Source: an uncultured Sterolibacteriaceae bacterium
Lineage (GTDB): Bacteria; Pseudomonadota; Gammaproteobacteria; Burkholderiales; Rhodocyclaceae
Assembly: GCA_937888595.1 (NCBI GenBank)
Contig: CALARK010000028.1
Location: 9,483-73,482, forward strand
Direction of reading: 5' to 3'
Length of the DNA stretch: 64,000 bases
The translations under genes were made by a program, and so were the position numbers. Within the stretch, counting starts at the first letter, position 1, and the number at the start of each line of letters is the position of its first letter. The notes under the pieces are model-generated. The model ran no database searches. It worked only from the letters and a program-made list of their open reading frames with translations, and was not told where the DNA came from. Positions 35,670 to 45,096 of the stretch are shown one piece after another.

Positions 35670-36761
35670 TCACTTCCAGATGTTGAACGGCGACATCATC
35701 CAGACCCCGACGACGAGGATCCAGGTGATGCAGATGGGGATGAACACCTTCCAGCCGAGGCGCATGATCTGGTCGTAGCGGTAGCGCGGGAAGGTGGCGC
35801 GGAACCACAGGAAGCAGAACAGCAGGAAGGAGACCTTGAGGGCCAGCCAGTGGTGGCCGTCCGGCAGGAAGCCGACCGGCGACAGCCAGCCGCCGAGGAA
35901 GAAGATCGCGGTCAGGAAGGAGACCAGGATCATGTTCGCGTATTCGGCGAGGAAGAACAGTGCGAAGGCCATGCCCGAATATTCGATCATGTGGCCGGCG
36001 ACGATTTCCGATTCGCCCTCGACCACGTCGAACGGCGCACGGTTGGTCTCGGCCACGCCGGAGATCAGATAGACGAGGAACAGCGGCAGCAGCGGAATGA
36101 AGTTCCACGACAGGACCGACAGGCCCATGTCGGCGAAGCGCCCCACGTTCTGCACGCGCACGATTTCGGACAGGTTCAGGCTGTTCGACACCATCAGCAC
36201 CGCCACCAGCGCCATGCCCATGGCGATCTCGTAGGAGATCATCTGCGCCGAGGCGCGCATCGCACCGAGGAAGGGGTACTTGGAATTGGACGCCCAGCCC
36301 GAGATGATGATGCCGTAGATGCCGATCGAGGTGATCGCCAGCAGGAACAGCACGCCGGCATCGATGTCGGCCAGCACCCAGCCATCTGCAAAGGGCACGA
36401 CCGCCCAGGCGATCAGCGCGGGCGCCAAGGCCACGATCGGGCCGAAGATGAAGAGCTTCTTGCTCGCCTTGCTCGGAACCAGCACTTCCTTGAAGAACAG
36501 TTTCAGGCCATCGGCGATCGGCTGGAACAGGCCGAGCGGACCGACGCGGTTCGGGCCGATCCGCACGTGCATGAAGGCGATGACCTTGCGCTCGAAATAC
36601 GGCAGGTAGGCGACGCCGAGGATCAGCGGCACGAGGATCGCGACGATGCGCAGGATCGACCAGACCAGCGGCCACAGATGTTGGAACCAGCCCCAGATCG
36701 AATCCCAGAGGCCGAAGAGGTCCCAGAACCACTGGAAGAAATTGAGGATCAGCGCTTCCAT
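35670..36761 (-). CDS. nuoH: NADH-quinone oxidoreductase subunit H
   Basis: NuoH forms much of the quinone chamber. The 363-residue chain has eight membrane helices, with AYLPYFERKVIAFMHVRIGP, GPNRVGPLGLFQPIADGLKL, GWASNSKYPFLGAMRASAQM, and AETNRAPFDVVEGESEIVAG, all conserved loops around the quinone entrance. Its start shares one base with the nuoG stop. Confidence 0.98.
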   Translation of the reverse strand: MEALILNFFQWFWDLFGLWDSIWGWFQHLWPLVWSILRIVAILVPLILGVAYLPYFERKVIAFMHVRIGPNRVGPLGLFQPIADGLKLFFKEVLVPSKASKKLFIFGPIVALAPALIAWAVVPFADGWVLADIDAGVLFLLAITSIGIYGIIISGWASNSKYPFLGAMRASAQMISYEIAMGMALVAVLMVSNSLNLSEIVRVQNVGRFADMGLSVLSWNFIPLLPLFLVYLISGVAETNRAPFDVVEGESEIVAGHMIEYSGMAFALFFLAEYANMILVSFLTAIFFLGGWLSPVGFLPDGHHWLALKVSFLLFCFLWFRATFPRYRYDQIMRLGWKVFIPICITWILVVGVWMMSPFNIWK

Positions 36762-39088
36762 CAGGCTTTCCTCACTTCAAGGGTGCCAAACATCGGACCG
36801 ACGGCCACCGTGCCGGCATGTGCCGCGGCGATGCGTACGCAATCGGCGGGGACCCCGGCATCGAGACTTGCGGTCAGGGCCGTCTCGCCAGCGCCGACTT
36901 TCACCGAGTCACCAGCGCCGATGCCGAGGCGAGCCAACGTGTCCGCATTCATCCGTGCCGTCGGGGCTGCGGCATCCCGGGTGCGCTGCAGGCTCGACGC
37001 GCGGCGTGCCAGCGGATCGGCAAAGTGGATCGGCACGTCGGCAATACGCTCGACTCCGGCGGCATCGGAAGAAAGATTCAATGCGCCCGACTTGACTGTA
37101 TTGTCGAGTCCGCTCACGAATTCAGCATTAGCACCGAGCACCTCATCACGGACCTGTTCCGAACTCTCGTAGTCGAAGCCGGCAACTTCGAGCAGGTTGC
37201 CGAGCACACGAAGCACTTTCCATGCAGGACGCGCCTCGCCTTGCGGGCGGGCAACGGCCTGGAAGCTCTGCACGCGGCCCTCGGTATTGACGAAGGTGCC
37301 GGAGGTTTCGGCGAAGGGTGAAATCGGGAGCAGGCAGTCGGCATATTCGAGTGCCACGGCCGACTTGAACGGCGTCATGACGATGACGCTGGCGGCCTGT
37401 CTGGCGGCAACGAGCGCAGCCGCGCCATCGGCGCAATCCAGTTCAGGCTCGACGCCGACCAGCAGCATCGCCTTGCGCGAATCGGCGACGAGCCGGGCGG
37501 CATTCAGTCCGCCGGACTGCGGGCAGGCCTTGGCAACGTAGCCGCCAACGCTGTTCGCCGCCTCGCCGAGGAAGCCAAACTTGGCGCCGAGCAATTCGGC
37601 CAGTTGTTGCGCGAGTCGCTGCAGCGTCGCGGCCTGCGGATGCTGCTGGGCAAAGTTGCCGAGCAGGATGCCGGCATTGCGGCCAGATACGAGGCTTTCG
37701 GCGATGCCTTGCGCCGTCCCGCCGACGCCGACTTTTTCGAGCGCCGCATCGACGGGGATCTGCTTGAGCTGCGCCACGGCCTTGATGATTTCTGCCAGTT
37801 GCGATGGCAGTTGAGCCGGCGCGACGATCGACTTGGCGAACAACCTGACCAGCAGATCATCGTCAGCCGAATGCAACACGGAAATCTTCGTCCCATGCCT
37901 GGCCGACTGGCGCAGGCGCTGGGCGACCAAGGGATGGTCCTTGCGCAGGAAGCTGCCGACCACGAGCACGCGATCCAGATCGCCGATCTCGGCGATCTTC
38001 ATGCCGAGGAAGGGGATGCCGTTCCGTTGTCCATCGAGGCTGAAATCGCTCTGGCGCAGGCGGAAATCGATGTTGTCGCAACCGATGCCGCGCAACAGCT
38101 TGCCCGCCAATGCCATCTCTTCCAGCGTCGCATGCGGGCTGACCAATGCACCGATCTGGTCCGCCCCCTGGTTCTTCGCCACATCGCGGAGCGCATGGCT
38201 GGCGTAGTCGAGGGCGACATTCCAGTCGACTTCCTTCCATTCGCCGCCCTGCTTCACCATCGGCTTCAGCAGGCGCTCGGCGGAATTCAGTGCCTCGTAG
38301 GAAAAACGCTCCTTGTCGGAAAGCCAGCACTCGTTGATCGCCTCGTTCTCCAGCGGCAGGACGCGCAGCACCTTGTCGTGCTTGGTCTGGACGATCAGGT
38401 TGCTGCCGAGGCCGTCGTGCGGGCTGACCGACTTGCGCCGCGACATTTCCCAGGTGCGCGCCGAGAAACGGAACGGCTTCGAGGTCAGCGCGCCGACCGG
38501 GCACAGGTCGATGATGTTGCCCGACAGCTCCGAGTCGATGGTCTTGTCGAGGAAGGGCATGATCTCGGCGCGATCACCGCGGAAGGCCTGCCCGAGTTCC
38601 ATGTGGCCGGCGATCTCGGCGGTGAAGCGCACGCAGCGGGTGCAGTTGATGCACCGGGTCATGTCGGTGCTGACCAGCGCGCCGAGGTTCTTGTTGACCA
38701 CGACGCGCTTTTCTTCCTGATAGCGCGAGGCGGAACCGCCGTAGCCGACGGCGAGATCCTGCAGCTGGCACTCGCCGCCCTGGTCGCAGATCGGGCAGTC
38801 GAGCGGATGGTTGATCAGCAGGAACTCCATCACGTCCTTCTGCGCCTTCACCGCGATGTTCGAGTGGGTGAACACCTTCATGCCGTTGGTCACGGGCGTC
38901 GCGCAGGCCGGCATCGGCTTGGGCGCCTTCTCGACCTGCACCAGGCACATGCGGCAGTTGGCGGCGATGGACAGCTTCTTGTGATAGCAGAAGTGCGGGA
39001 TGTAGATGCCGGCGCTGTGTGCGGCCTCGATGACGGTACAGCCGTCCTCGACCTGCAGTGCCTTGCCGTCGATTTCAACTTCTAACAT
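36761..39088 (-). CDS. nuoG: NADH-quinone oxidoreductase subunit G
   Basis: NuoG carries electron-transfer clusters of the N module. From the ATG at 39088 (MLEVEIDGKALQVEDG) it is 775 residues. The 2Fe-2S and 4Fe-4S ligands are seen in CRMCLVQVEKAPKPMPACAT, CPICDQGGECQLQD and CINCTRCVRFTAEI. A molybdopterin oxidoreductase-like domain without cofactor follows. Two copies of the dispersed repeat lie inside: KVGVGGTA at about 452-459, in a helical linker after DAALE, and KVGAGETA at about 730-737, near the C-terminal barrel. The start overlaps the nuoF stop by seven bases. Confidence 0.96.
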   Translation of the reverse strand: MLEVEIDGKALQVEDGCTVIEAAHSAGIYIPHFCYHKKLSIAANCRMCLVQVEKAPKPMPACATPVTNGMKVFTHSNIAVKAQKDVMEFLLINHPLDCPICDQGGECQLQDLAVGYGGSASRYQEEKRVVVNKNLGALVSTDMTRCINCTRCVRFTAEIAGHMELGQAFRGDRAEIMPFLDKTIDSELSGNIIDLCPVGALTSKPFRFSARTWEMSRRKSVSPHDGLGSNLIVQTKHDKVLRVLPLENEAINECWLSDKERFSYEALNSAERLLKPMVKQGGEWKEVDWNVALDYASHALRDVAKNQGADQIGALVSPHATLEEMALAGKLLRGIGCDNIDFRLRQSDFSLDGQRNGIPFLGMKIAEIGDLDRVLVVGSFLRKDHPLVAQRLRQSARHGTKISVLHSADDDLLVRLFAKSIVAPAQLPSQLAEIIKAVAQLKQIPVDAALEKVGVGGTAQGIAESLVSGRNAGILLGNFAQQHPQAATLQRLAQQLAELLGAKFGFLGEAANSVGGYVAKACPQSGGLNAARLVADSRKAMLLVGVEPELDCADGAAALVAARQAASVIVMTPFKSAVALEYADCLLPISPFAETSGTFVNTEGRVQSFQAVARPQGEARPAWKVLRVLGNLLEVAGFDYESSEQVRDEVLGANAEFVSGLDNTVKSGALNLSSDAAGVERIADVPIHFADPLARRASSLQRTRDAAAPTARMNADTLARLGIGAGDSVKVGAGETALTASLDAGVPADCVRIAAAHAGTVAVGPMFGTLEVRKA
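36879..36901 (-). repeat. dispersed repeat, C-terminal copy in nuoG
   Basis: Two mismatches to consensus, forward on the minus strand; read KVGAGETA. Related proteins often have a V-G-rich turn here, so part of the match could be old. Confidence 0.7.
37713..37735 (-). repeat. dispersed repeat, central copy in nuoG
   Basis: One mismatch to consensus, forward on the minus strand; read KVGVGGTA between DAALE and QGIAES. Confidence 0.9.
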
Positions 39089-40449
39089 GTCGCACCTGCC
39101 ATGAGTCGGGTGTGGAAGGTGCTGCCCGCCTTCTGGACATCGGGCGGCACCAGGCACTTCTTGTGTTCGATGTGATACGCGAACTCGTCGCGGAAATGCT
39201 TGACGAAGCTGCGGACCGGCAGTGCGGCCGCATCGCCGAGGGCGCAGATCGTGCGCCCCATGATGTTGCCGGCGATCTCGTCGAGCAGATCGAGGTCCTC
39301 GGGGCGCCCCTGGCCGTGCTCGATGCGATGCACCATCTTGTAGAGCCAGCCCGTGCCTTCGCGGCACGGTGTGCATTGGCCGCAGGATTCCTCGTAATAG
39401 AACCAGGACAGGCGCTCCAGCGCCTTGACCATGCAGACCGTCTCGTCCATCACGATCACCGCGCCGGAACCGAGCATCGAGCCCGCCTTGGAGATCGAGT
39501 CGTAATCGAGCGTGCAGTCCATGATGACGTCGGCGGGCAGCACCGGGGCGGACGAACCGCCGGGGATGACGGCCTTCAGCTTGCGGCCGCCGCGCATGCC
39601 GCCGGCCATCTCCAGCAGCTTGCTGAACGGCGTGCCCATCGGCACCTCGAAGTTGCCCGGTTTGTTGACATGGCCGGACACCGAGAACAGCTTGGTGCCG
39701 CCGTTGTTCGGCTTGCCGAGATCGAGGAAAGCCTGACCACCCTGGCGCAGGATGTACGGGATCGAGGCGAAGGTTTCGGTGTTGTTGATCGTAGTTGGCT
39801 TGCCATACAGACCGAAACTGGCCGGGAACGGCGGCTTGAAGCGCGGCTGGCCTTTCTTGCCTTCGATCGATTCGAGCAGGCCGGTCTCCTCGCCGCAGAT
39901 ATAGGCACCATAGCCGTGGTGGGCGAACAGATCGAAATCAAATCCGGAACCGAGGATGTTCTTGCCGAGATAGCCGGCGGCACGCGCTTCGGCCAATGCC
40001 TCTTCGAAGCGCTGGTAGAGCTCGAACACTTCGCCATGGATGTAGTTATAGCCGCGCGCCGCGCCCATCGCGAAACCCGCGATGATCATGCCCTCGATCA
40101 CTGCATGCGGATCGAGCCGCATGATATCGCGGTCCTTGAAGGTGCCCGGCTCGCCCTCGTCGGTGTTGCACACGACGTACTTGTCGCCCGGGAAGGCGCG
40201 CGGCATGAAGCTCCACTTCAGGCCGGTCGGAAAACCGGCGCCGCCGCGACCGCGCAGCACCGAGGCTTTGACCTCGGCGATGACCTGGTCCTGCGTCAGC
40301 TTGTCGCCAAACAGTTTCTTGAGCGCCTGGTAGCCGCCGCGCGCCTCGTAGTCCTTGAGGTGCCAGCCGGCATCCTTGCCCAGGTCGCGCACATCAGGCT
40401 GGCTCCAGCCAGCAGTCAGTGTCGGGTTGATCACTTCGAGGATGGCCAT
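39082..40449 (-). CDS. nuoF: NADH-quinone oxidoreductase subunit F
   Basis: NuoF binds NADH and FMN and carries cluster N3. The 455-residue chain shows the nucleotide-binding RGRGGAGFPTGLKWSFMP, CNTDEGEPGTFKDRDIM, EVFELYQRFEEALAEARAAG, GAYICGEETGLLESIEGKKG and the cluster motif ESCGQCTPCREGTGWLY with a distal Cys in GRTICALGDAA. It is one base after nuoE. Confidence 0.98.
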   Translation of the reverse strand: MAILEVINPTLTAGWSQPDVRDLGKDAGWHLKDYEARGGYQALKKLFGDKLTQDQVIAEVKASVLRGRGGAGFPTGLKWSFMPRAFPGDKYVVCNTDEGEPGTFKDRDIMRLDPHAVIEGMIIAGFAMGAARGYNYIHGEVFELYQRFEEALAEARAAGYLGKNILGSGFDFDLFAHHGYGAYICGEETGLLESIEGKKGQPRFKPPFPASFGLYGKPTTINNTETFASIPYILRQGGQAFLDLGKPNNGGTKLFSVSGHVNKPGNFEVPMGTPFSKLLEMAGGMRGGRKLKAVIPGGSSAPVLPADVIMDCTLDYDSISKAGSMLGSGAVIVMDETVCMVKALERLSWFYYEESCGQCTPCREGTGWLYKMVHRIEHGQGRPEDLDLLDEIAGNIMGRTICALGDAAALPVRSFVKHFRDEFAYHIEHKKCLVPPDVQKAGSTFHTRLMAGATC

Positions 40450-40450
40450 C

Positions 40451-40942
40451 TTATTTGCACTCCTCGAGCAGCTTGTCGATTTCCTCGGGCGTCATGAAGC
40501 AACGCATATGGACGTTGTTGACCAGCATCACCGGTGCATCGCCGCAGGCGCCCATGCACTCGCCCTCTTTCAGGGTGAATTTGCCGTCAGAAGTCGTCTC
40601 GCCCAGTTCGATGCCCAGCTTCCCCTTGAGGTAATCGGCCGCATGCACGCCACCGGAAAGGGCGCACGGCAGGTTGGTGCACACCGTGATCTTGTATTTG
40701 CCGACCGGCGACAGGTCGTACATGTTGTAGAAGGTCGCCACCTCGTAGGCCGCCATCTCAGGCATGTCGAGGTAGCCGGCGACGAAGGCGATGGTCTCGC
40801 GCGACAGCCAGCCCTTCTCCACCTGGGCGATATGCAGGGCCGCCATCACGGCCGACTGCTTCTGGTCGGCCGGATATTTCATGACTTCGCGGTCGATCTT
40901 CTGGAGGGATTCCTGACTCAGCATGCTGTTGTGTCCGCTCAT
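40451..40942 (-). CDS. nuoE: NADH-quinone oxidoreductase subunit E
   Basis: NuoE is the thioredoxin-like 2Fe-2S (N1a) subunit. In 163 residues it shows EVATFYNMYDLSPVGKYKIT, the ligands CTNLPCALSGG and later ECMGACGDAPVMLVN. Its start overlaps the nuoD stop by four bases. Confidence 0.98.
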   Translation of the reverse strand: MSGHNSMLSQESLQKIDREVMKYPADQKQSAVMAALHIAQVEKGWLSRETIAFVAGYLDMPEMAAYEVATFYNMYDLSPVGKYKITVCTNLPCALSGGVHAADYLKGKLGIELGETTSDGKFTLKEGECMGACGDAPVMLVNNVHMRCFMTPEEIDKLLEECK

Positions 40943-42192
40943 CTGTCCGTATCACCCAGCACCAGGTCGATGGTGCCGATGATGGCGGTGGCGTCGGCAA
41001 TCATGTGTCCCTTCGCCATTTCATTGGTCGCTGCCAGGTGCGGGAAACCCGGCGAGCGTAGTTTGAAACGGTAAGGCTTGTTCGCCCCATCCGAGATCGC
41101 ATAGACGCCAAACTCGCCCTTCGGGTGCTCGATGCCCGCATAGACTTCGCCGGGCGGCACGTGAATGCCTTCGGTGAACAGCTTGAAGTGATGGATCAGC
41201 TCTTCCATGTTGGCTTTCATCGCTTCGCGCGAGGGCGGGGCCACCTTGTGGTTGTCGCTGATCACCGGTCCCGGGTTGTTGCGCAGCCATTCGATGCACT
41301 GGCGGACGATGCGGTTGGCCTGGCGCATCTCTTCCATGCGCACCAGATAACGGTCGTAACAATCGCCATTGACGCCGACGGGAATATCGAAGTCGAGACG
41401 ATCATAAACCTCGTAAGGCATCTTCTTGCGCAGATCCCACTCGACGCCGGAACCGCGCAACATCGGGCCGGTGAAGCCCAGTTGCAGGGCGCGCTCGGGC
41501 GACACCACGCCGACACCGATGGTGCGCTGCTTCCAGATACGGTTTTCGGTCAGGAGCGTCTCGTACTCGTCGAGAATGGCCGGGAAGCGATCGGTGAAAT
41601 CCTCGAGGAAGTCGAGCATCGAACCCTGGCGTGGTTCGTTGAGACGCGCAACGTCGGCAGCGCTCTTCCACTTCGACACCTCGTACTTCGGCATGCTGTC
41701 GGGCAGGTCGCGATAAACGCCGCCGGGACGGTAGTAGGCCGCATGCAGGCGGGCACCGGACACCGCCTCGTAGACGTCGAGCAGATCCTCGCGTTCGCGG
41801 AAGGTGTAGAGCACCATCGCCATCGCGCCGATGTCGAGCGCGTGGGTGCCGATGTTGAGCAGGTGATTGAGGATGCGCGTCACCTCGTCCATCATCACGC
41901 GGATGTACTGGGCGCGAATCGGCACCTCGACGCCGAGCAGGCGCTCGACGGCCAGGCAGTAGGCGTGTTCGTTGCACATCATCGACACGTAGTCGAGACG
42001 GTCGAGATAGGGGACGTTCTGCAGCCAGGTACGCGTCTCGGCGAGCTTCTCGGTACCGCGATGCAACAGGCCGATGTGCGGATCGGCACGCACGATCACT
42101 TCGCCATCGAGTTCGAGCACCAGACGCAGCACACCGTGCGCCGCCGGATGCTGCGGGCCAAAGTTCAGGGTGTAGTTCTTGATTTCAGCCAC
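40939..42192 (-). CDS. nuoD: NADH-quinone oxidoreductase subunit D
   Basis: NuoD (49 kDa homologue) lines the quinone site. The 417-residue chain includes NFGPQHPAAHGVLRLVLELD with the quinone-contacting His, EHAYCLAVERLLGVEVPIRA, YRPGGVYRDLPDSMP, and a C-terminus PHLAATNEMAKGHMIADATA followed by IIGTIDLVLGDTDR. It is separate from NuoC, unlike the E. coli fusion, and overlaps the nuoC stop by eight bases. Confidence 0.98.
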   Translation of the reverse strand: MAEIKNYTLNFGPQHPAAHGVLRLVLELDGEVIVRADPHIGLLHRGTEKLAETRTWLQNVPYLDRLDYVSMMCNEHAYCLAVERLLGVEVPIRAQYIRVMMDEVTRILNHLLNIGTHALDIGAMAMVLYTFREREDLLDVYEAVSGARLHAAYYRPGGVYRDLPDSMPKYEVSKWKSAADVARLNEPRQGSMLDFLEDFTDRFPAILDEYETLLTENRIWKQRTIGVGVVSPERALQLGFTGPMLRGSGVEWDLRKKMPYEVYDRLDFDIPVGVNGDCYDRYLVRMEEMRQANRIVRQCIEWLRNNPGPVISDNHKVAPPSREAMKANMEELIHHFKLFTEGIHVPPGEVYAGIEHPKGEFGVYAISDGANKPYRFKLRSPGFPHLAATNEMAKGHMIADATAIIGTIDLVLGDTDR

Positions 42193-42775
42193 GACCGTAA
42201 TTCTCCTCGCGCACGATGCGTGGGGTGACTTCGCGCGGCTCGATGGTCACCGGCTGGTAGACGACACGCTGCTTCTCTGGGTCGTAGCGCATCTCGACAT
42301 AACCGGAAACCGGAAAGTCCTTGCGGAATGGATGGCCGACGAAGCCGTAATCGGTCAGGATGCGGCGCAGGTCGTCATGGCCGTCGAACAGGATGCCGTA
42401 CATGTCGAAGGCTTCGCGCTCGTACCAGTTCGCCGAATTCCAGACATCCACGACGCTCGGCAGCACCGGAAAACCATCGTCCTCGGCGAAAGTGCGCAAG
42501 CGCAGGCGGCAGTTGAGGTGCAGCGAGGTCAGATGACAGGCGACCGCAAACCGCCGGCCTTGCCAACCGCTGTGCGCCGAATAGTCGACGCCGGAGAGAT
42601 CGATCAGCTGCGCGAACTGCAACTCGGGATGGTCGCGCAGGGTACGTGCCACATCGAGGTAGTCGCTCGCCGCGACCTCGATGGTCAGCTCACCGAGACG
42701 CAGCACCGATGCCGTGATGCGAGCGCCGACAATTTCGGCAAGCTTCTGCGACAACTTTTCGAGTTTGGCGCTCAT
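42185..42775 (-). CDS. nuoC: NADH-quinone oxidoreductase subunit C
   Basis: NuoC (30 kDa homologue) is 196 residues from the ATG at 42775. The family motif is WYEREAFDMYGILFDGHDDL followed by RRILTDYGFVGHPFRKDFP. It is a peripheral subunit of the Q module, standing alone rather than fused with NuoD, as in betaproteobacteria. Confidence 0.97.
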   Translation of the reverse strand: MSAKLEKLSQKLAEIVGARITASVLRLGELTIEVAASDYLDVARTLRDHPELQFAQLIDLSGVDYSAHSGWQGRRFAVACHLTSLHLNCRLRLRTFAEDDGFPVLPSVVDVWNSANWYEREAFDMYGILFDGHDDLRRILTDYGFVGHPFRKDFPVSGYVEMRYDPEKQRVVYQPVTIEPREVTPRIVREENYGRG

Positions 42776-42783
42776 GAAATCAC

Positions 42784-43263
42784 TCAGACGCGGGCGATCG
42801 TATTGGTACGGGTAATCTTGTTCTGCAGCTGGATGATGCCGTAGAGCAAGGCCTCGGCCGTCGGCGGGCAGCCCGGCACGTAAATATCCACCGGCACGAT
42901 GCGATCGCAACCGCGGACCACGGAATAGGAATAGTGGTAATAGCCACCGCCGTTGGCGCAGGAGCCCATCGAGATCACCCAGCGCGGCTCGGCCATCTGG
43001 TCATAGACCTTGCGCAGGGCCGGCGCCATCTTGTTGGTCAGCGTGCCGGCGACGATCATGACGTCTGACTGGCGCGGACTCGGGCGAAACACGACGCCGA
43101 AGCGGTCGAGGTCGTAGCGCGAACAACCGGCATGAATCATCTCGACCGCACAACAGGCCAGGCCGAAGGTCATCGGCCACAGAGAACCGGTACGCGTCCA
43201 GTTGATCAGCTTGTCGAGCGTGGTGGTGACAAAACCTTCCTGCAGGACGCCTTCGATGCTCAC
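42784..43263 (-). CDS. nuoB: NADH-quinone oxidoreductase subunit B
   Basis: NuoB (PSST) holds cluster N2 next to quinone. I chose the GTG at 43263: it gives the family start SIEGVLQEGFVTTTLDKLIN and follows GGAG with a 6-base spacer, four bases after the nuoA stop. The 159-residue product has FGLACCAVEMIHAGCSRYDL, MGSCANGGGYYHYSYSVVRG, and YVPGCPPTAEALLYG, all cluster ligands present. An upstream ATG at 43302 would run into nuoA. Confidence 0.97.
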   Translation of the reverse strand: MSIEGVLQEGFVTTTLDKLINWTRTGSLWPMTFGLACCAVEMIHAGCSRYDLDRFGVVFRPSPRQSDVMIVAGTLTNKMAPALRKVYDQMAEPRWVISMGSCANGGGYYHYSYSVVRGCDRIVPVDIYVPGCPPTAEALLYGIIQLQNKITRTNTIARV

Positions 43264-43267
43264 CCGC

Positions 43268-43642
43268 TCACTCCCAGTCGAGGGCGCCCTTGGCCCATGC
43301 ATAGACGAAACCGACGATCAGGATGCCCATGAACACGAACATCTCTACGAAGCCGAACATCTTGACGGCCTCGGTCTCGACGAATTCCTTGAAGATGGCG
43401 GCCCACGGAAACATGAATGCCACTTCCAGGTCGAAAATGATGAAGGTGATCGCCACCAGATAGTAGCGAACGTCGAACTTGATGCGGGCATCCTCGAAGG
43501 CCTCGAAGCCGCACTCGAAAGGAGAGAGTTTTTCGCTGTCGGGGCGGTTCGGGCCGATTAACCAGCCCAGCAGGATGGGAACGCACCCGAAGACCAGTCC
43601 AACGAGCACGAACACCAGAATCGGAAAATAGTTTTCCAGCAT
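43268..43642 (-). CDS. nuoA: NADH-quinone oxidoreductase subunit A
   Basis: NuoA has three membrane helices. The 124-residue product includes the conserved KLSPFECGFEAFEDARIKFD and VRYYLVAITFIIFDLEVAFM segments near the quinone channel. It starts the 14-gene operon (nuoA to nuoN, 43642 to 29183, gaps of at most 26 bases). A GAGG precedes the start. tRNA-Leu lies 116 bases upstream on the same strand, with no terminator seen between, so read-through is plausible. Confidence 0.97.
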   Translation of the reverse strand: MLENYFPILVFVLVGLVFGCVPILLGWLIGPNRPDSEKLSPFECGFEAFEDARIKFDVRYYLVAITFIIFDLEVAFMFPWAAIFKEFVETEAVKMFGFVEMFVFMGILIVGFVYAWAKGALDWE

Positions 43643-43758
43643 CTACCTCAATCCAGCTCAGTCGGCAGCTTTTGGCCACCCCCCAGACCACAGACAGACC
43701 GCTTTGGCCCATCAGCGCGCTTGCTTGCTACACATGCAACCGGTACTGCTTGAACTCT

Positions 43759-43843
43759 TGGTGCCGACGGCGAGACTCGAACTCGCACAGCTTTCGCCAC
43801 TACCCCCTCAAGATAGCGTGTCTACCAATTTCACCACGTCGGC
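43759..43843 (-). tRNA. tRNA-Leu (anticodon GAG)
   Basis: The minus strand folds as a class II tRNA: acceptor GCCGACG pairs with CGTCGGC, discriminator A and CCA are encoded, and the T arm has GAGTTCGAGTCTC. The anticodon stem CTATC/GGTAG encloses loop TTGAGGG, anticodon GAG (reads CUC/CUU). It sits between secG and nuoA, an arrangement conserved in betaproteobacteria. Confidence 0.97.
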
Positions 43844-43876
43844 ACTGCAAAAAAACTGCTCTTGAAAGCGGCGCGA

Positions 43877-43882
43877 ATCATA
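43877..43882 (-). promoter_or_regulatory. candidate -10 (TATGAT) for tRNA-Leu
   Basis: TATGAT on the minus strand is followed by a GC-rich stretch (TCGCGCCGC), as in stringently controlled tRNA promoters, 33 bases before the tRNA. No good -35 was found. Confidence 0.4.
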
Positions 43883-43938
43883 GCATTATTTATGTGCTGC
43901 ATTGCAGAATTTATCGCGCTTCCGCTCAAATATTTCTG

Positions 43939-44301
43939 TTACTTGGGTATGTCCTTCGCCTTGGATTCGTCGGCGGGAACCTGCGGCGCCGCAGGTGCAG
44001 CAGGTGCAGCAGGTGCCTCTACCTTGACGGCATCCATGACGCTCCCCCCGGACTGCGCGGGGCGATTGCTCGCGATGTAGGCAAGCGTGAGGCTGGTGAT
44101 GAAGAAGAGTGTCGCCAGGACGGCGGTGGTACGCGACAGGAAGTTGGCCGAACCGGTCGCCCCGAACAGGCTGCCGGAGGCACCGCTGCCGAATGCGGCG
44201 CCCATATCAGCGCCTTTGCCGTGCTGCAACAGCACCAGGCCGATGACACCCAGGCCGACCAGAATATGCACGGTCAGGGTGATTGAAAACAATAGATCCA
44301 T
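43939..44301 (-). CDS. secG: preprotein translocase subunit SecG
   Basis: SecG helps SecYE export proteins. The 120-residue product has two membrane helices (ITLTVHILVGLGVIGLVLLQ and TTAVLATLFFITSLTLAYIA) around the family motif LLQHGKGADMGAAFGSGASG. The C-terminus is an Ala/Pro-rich tail (APAAPAAPAAPQVP) coded by a short tandem of GCAGGTGCA-like units, so its length may vary. It follows tpiA after ten bases. Confidence 0.95.
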   Translation of the reverse strand: MDLLFSITLTVHILVGLGVIGLVLLQHGKGADMGAAFGSGASGSLFGATGSANFLSRTTAVLATLFFITSLTLAYIASNRPAQSGGSVMDAVKVEAPAAPAAPAAPQVPADESKAKDIPK

Positions 44302-44311
44302 GAAAACCCCG

Positions 44312-45058
44312 TCAGGCCGCCGCGCAAATGGCGGCAAAGTCCGCGGCCACCAGAGCGGCGCCGCCAATCAGCCCGCCGTCGATATCGGGCTGGGCCATCA
44401 ATTCCTTCGCATTGCCGGGCTTCATGCTCCCGCCGTACTGGATGCGCAGGCCATTCGCCACCCCGGCATCGTCTTGTGCGATGCGCGCGCGGATCACGGC
44501 ATGGACCTCTTGGGCCTGTTCCGGCGTCGCGGTACGGCCGGTGCCGATGGCCCAGACGGGCTCATAGGCAACCACGGCATTCGACAGCGAAGCAATCCCG
44601 CAACGCGTAATAACCGCATCCAGTTGGCGCGTCACCACGGCTGCAGTCACGTTCCGCTCGCGCTCGTCGAGCGTCTCGCCGACGCACAGGATCGGCACCA
44701 GCCCCGCCTTCTGTGCAGCCTCGAACTTGGCGGCGACCACCTCGTCGGTGTCACCGTAATAGCTGCGGCGCTCCGAGTGCCCGATGATGACATAGCGGCA
44801 GCCGAAATCGACCAGCATTGCAGCGCTCACCTCACCGGTATAGGCGCCTTGTGCGTGTTCGGAAACATCCTGTGCGCCCCAGGCGACATTGCTGCCCTCG
44901 AGCGCCTTCCGCACCTGATCGAGATAGGGATAGGGAACGCAGACGGCCACTTCGGCCGCCACCCCGGCGACGGCGGCACGCACGCCCTGCAGCAACTCGG
45001 CGTTGGTCGCCAGGCTGCCGTGCATCTTCCAGTTGCCGGCGACGATTTTCTTGCGCAT
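44312..45058 (-). CDS. tpiA: triosephosphate isomerase
   Basis: TpiA interconverts dihydroxyacetone phosphate and glyceraldehyde 3-phosphate. The 248-residue product has RKKIVAGNWKMHGS with the active-site Asn/Lys, the catalytic His in YVIIGHSERRSYYGD, the catalytic Glu in VVAYEPVWAIGTGRTATPEQ and the phosphate loop IQYGGSMKPGNAKEL. A strong promoter lies just upstream. tpiA-secG-tRNA-nuo is the conserved order. Confidence 0.98.
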   Translation of the reverse strand: MRKKIVAGNWKMHGSLATNAELLQGVRAAVAGVAAEVAVCVPYPYLDQVRKALEGSNVAWGAQDVSEHAQGAYTGEVSAAMLVDFGCRYVIIGHSERRSYYGDTDEVVAAKFEAAQKAGLVPILCVGETLDERERNVTAAVVTRQLDAVITRCGIASLSNAVVAYEPVWAIGTGRTATPEQAQEVHAVIRARIAQDDAGVANGLRIQYGGSMKPGNAKELMAQPDIDGGLIGGAALVAADFAAICAAA

Positions 45059-45096
45059 GATGTTTTTTCCCTGCCCGTCGTTTCCGAAAGGCGCGG

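Noticed and set aside
29411..40497. Several 330-520 codon frames antisense to the nuo genes
   Set aside because: These are shadows of the membrane-protein genes; compositions are His/Asp/Gln/Arg-rich and no domain is recognisable.
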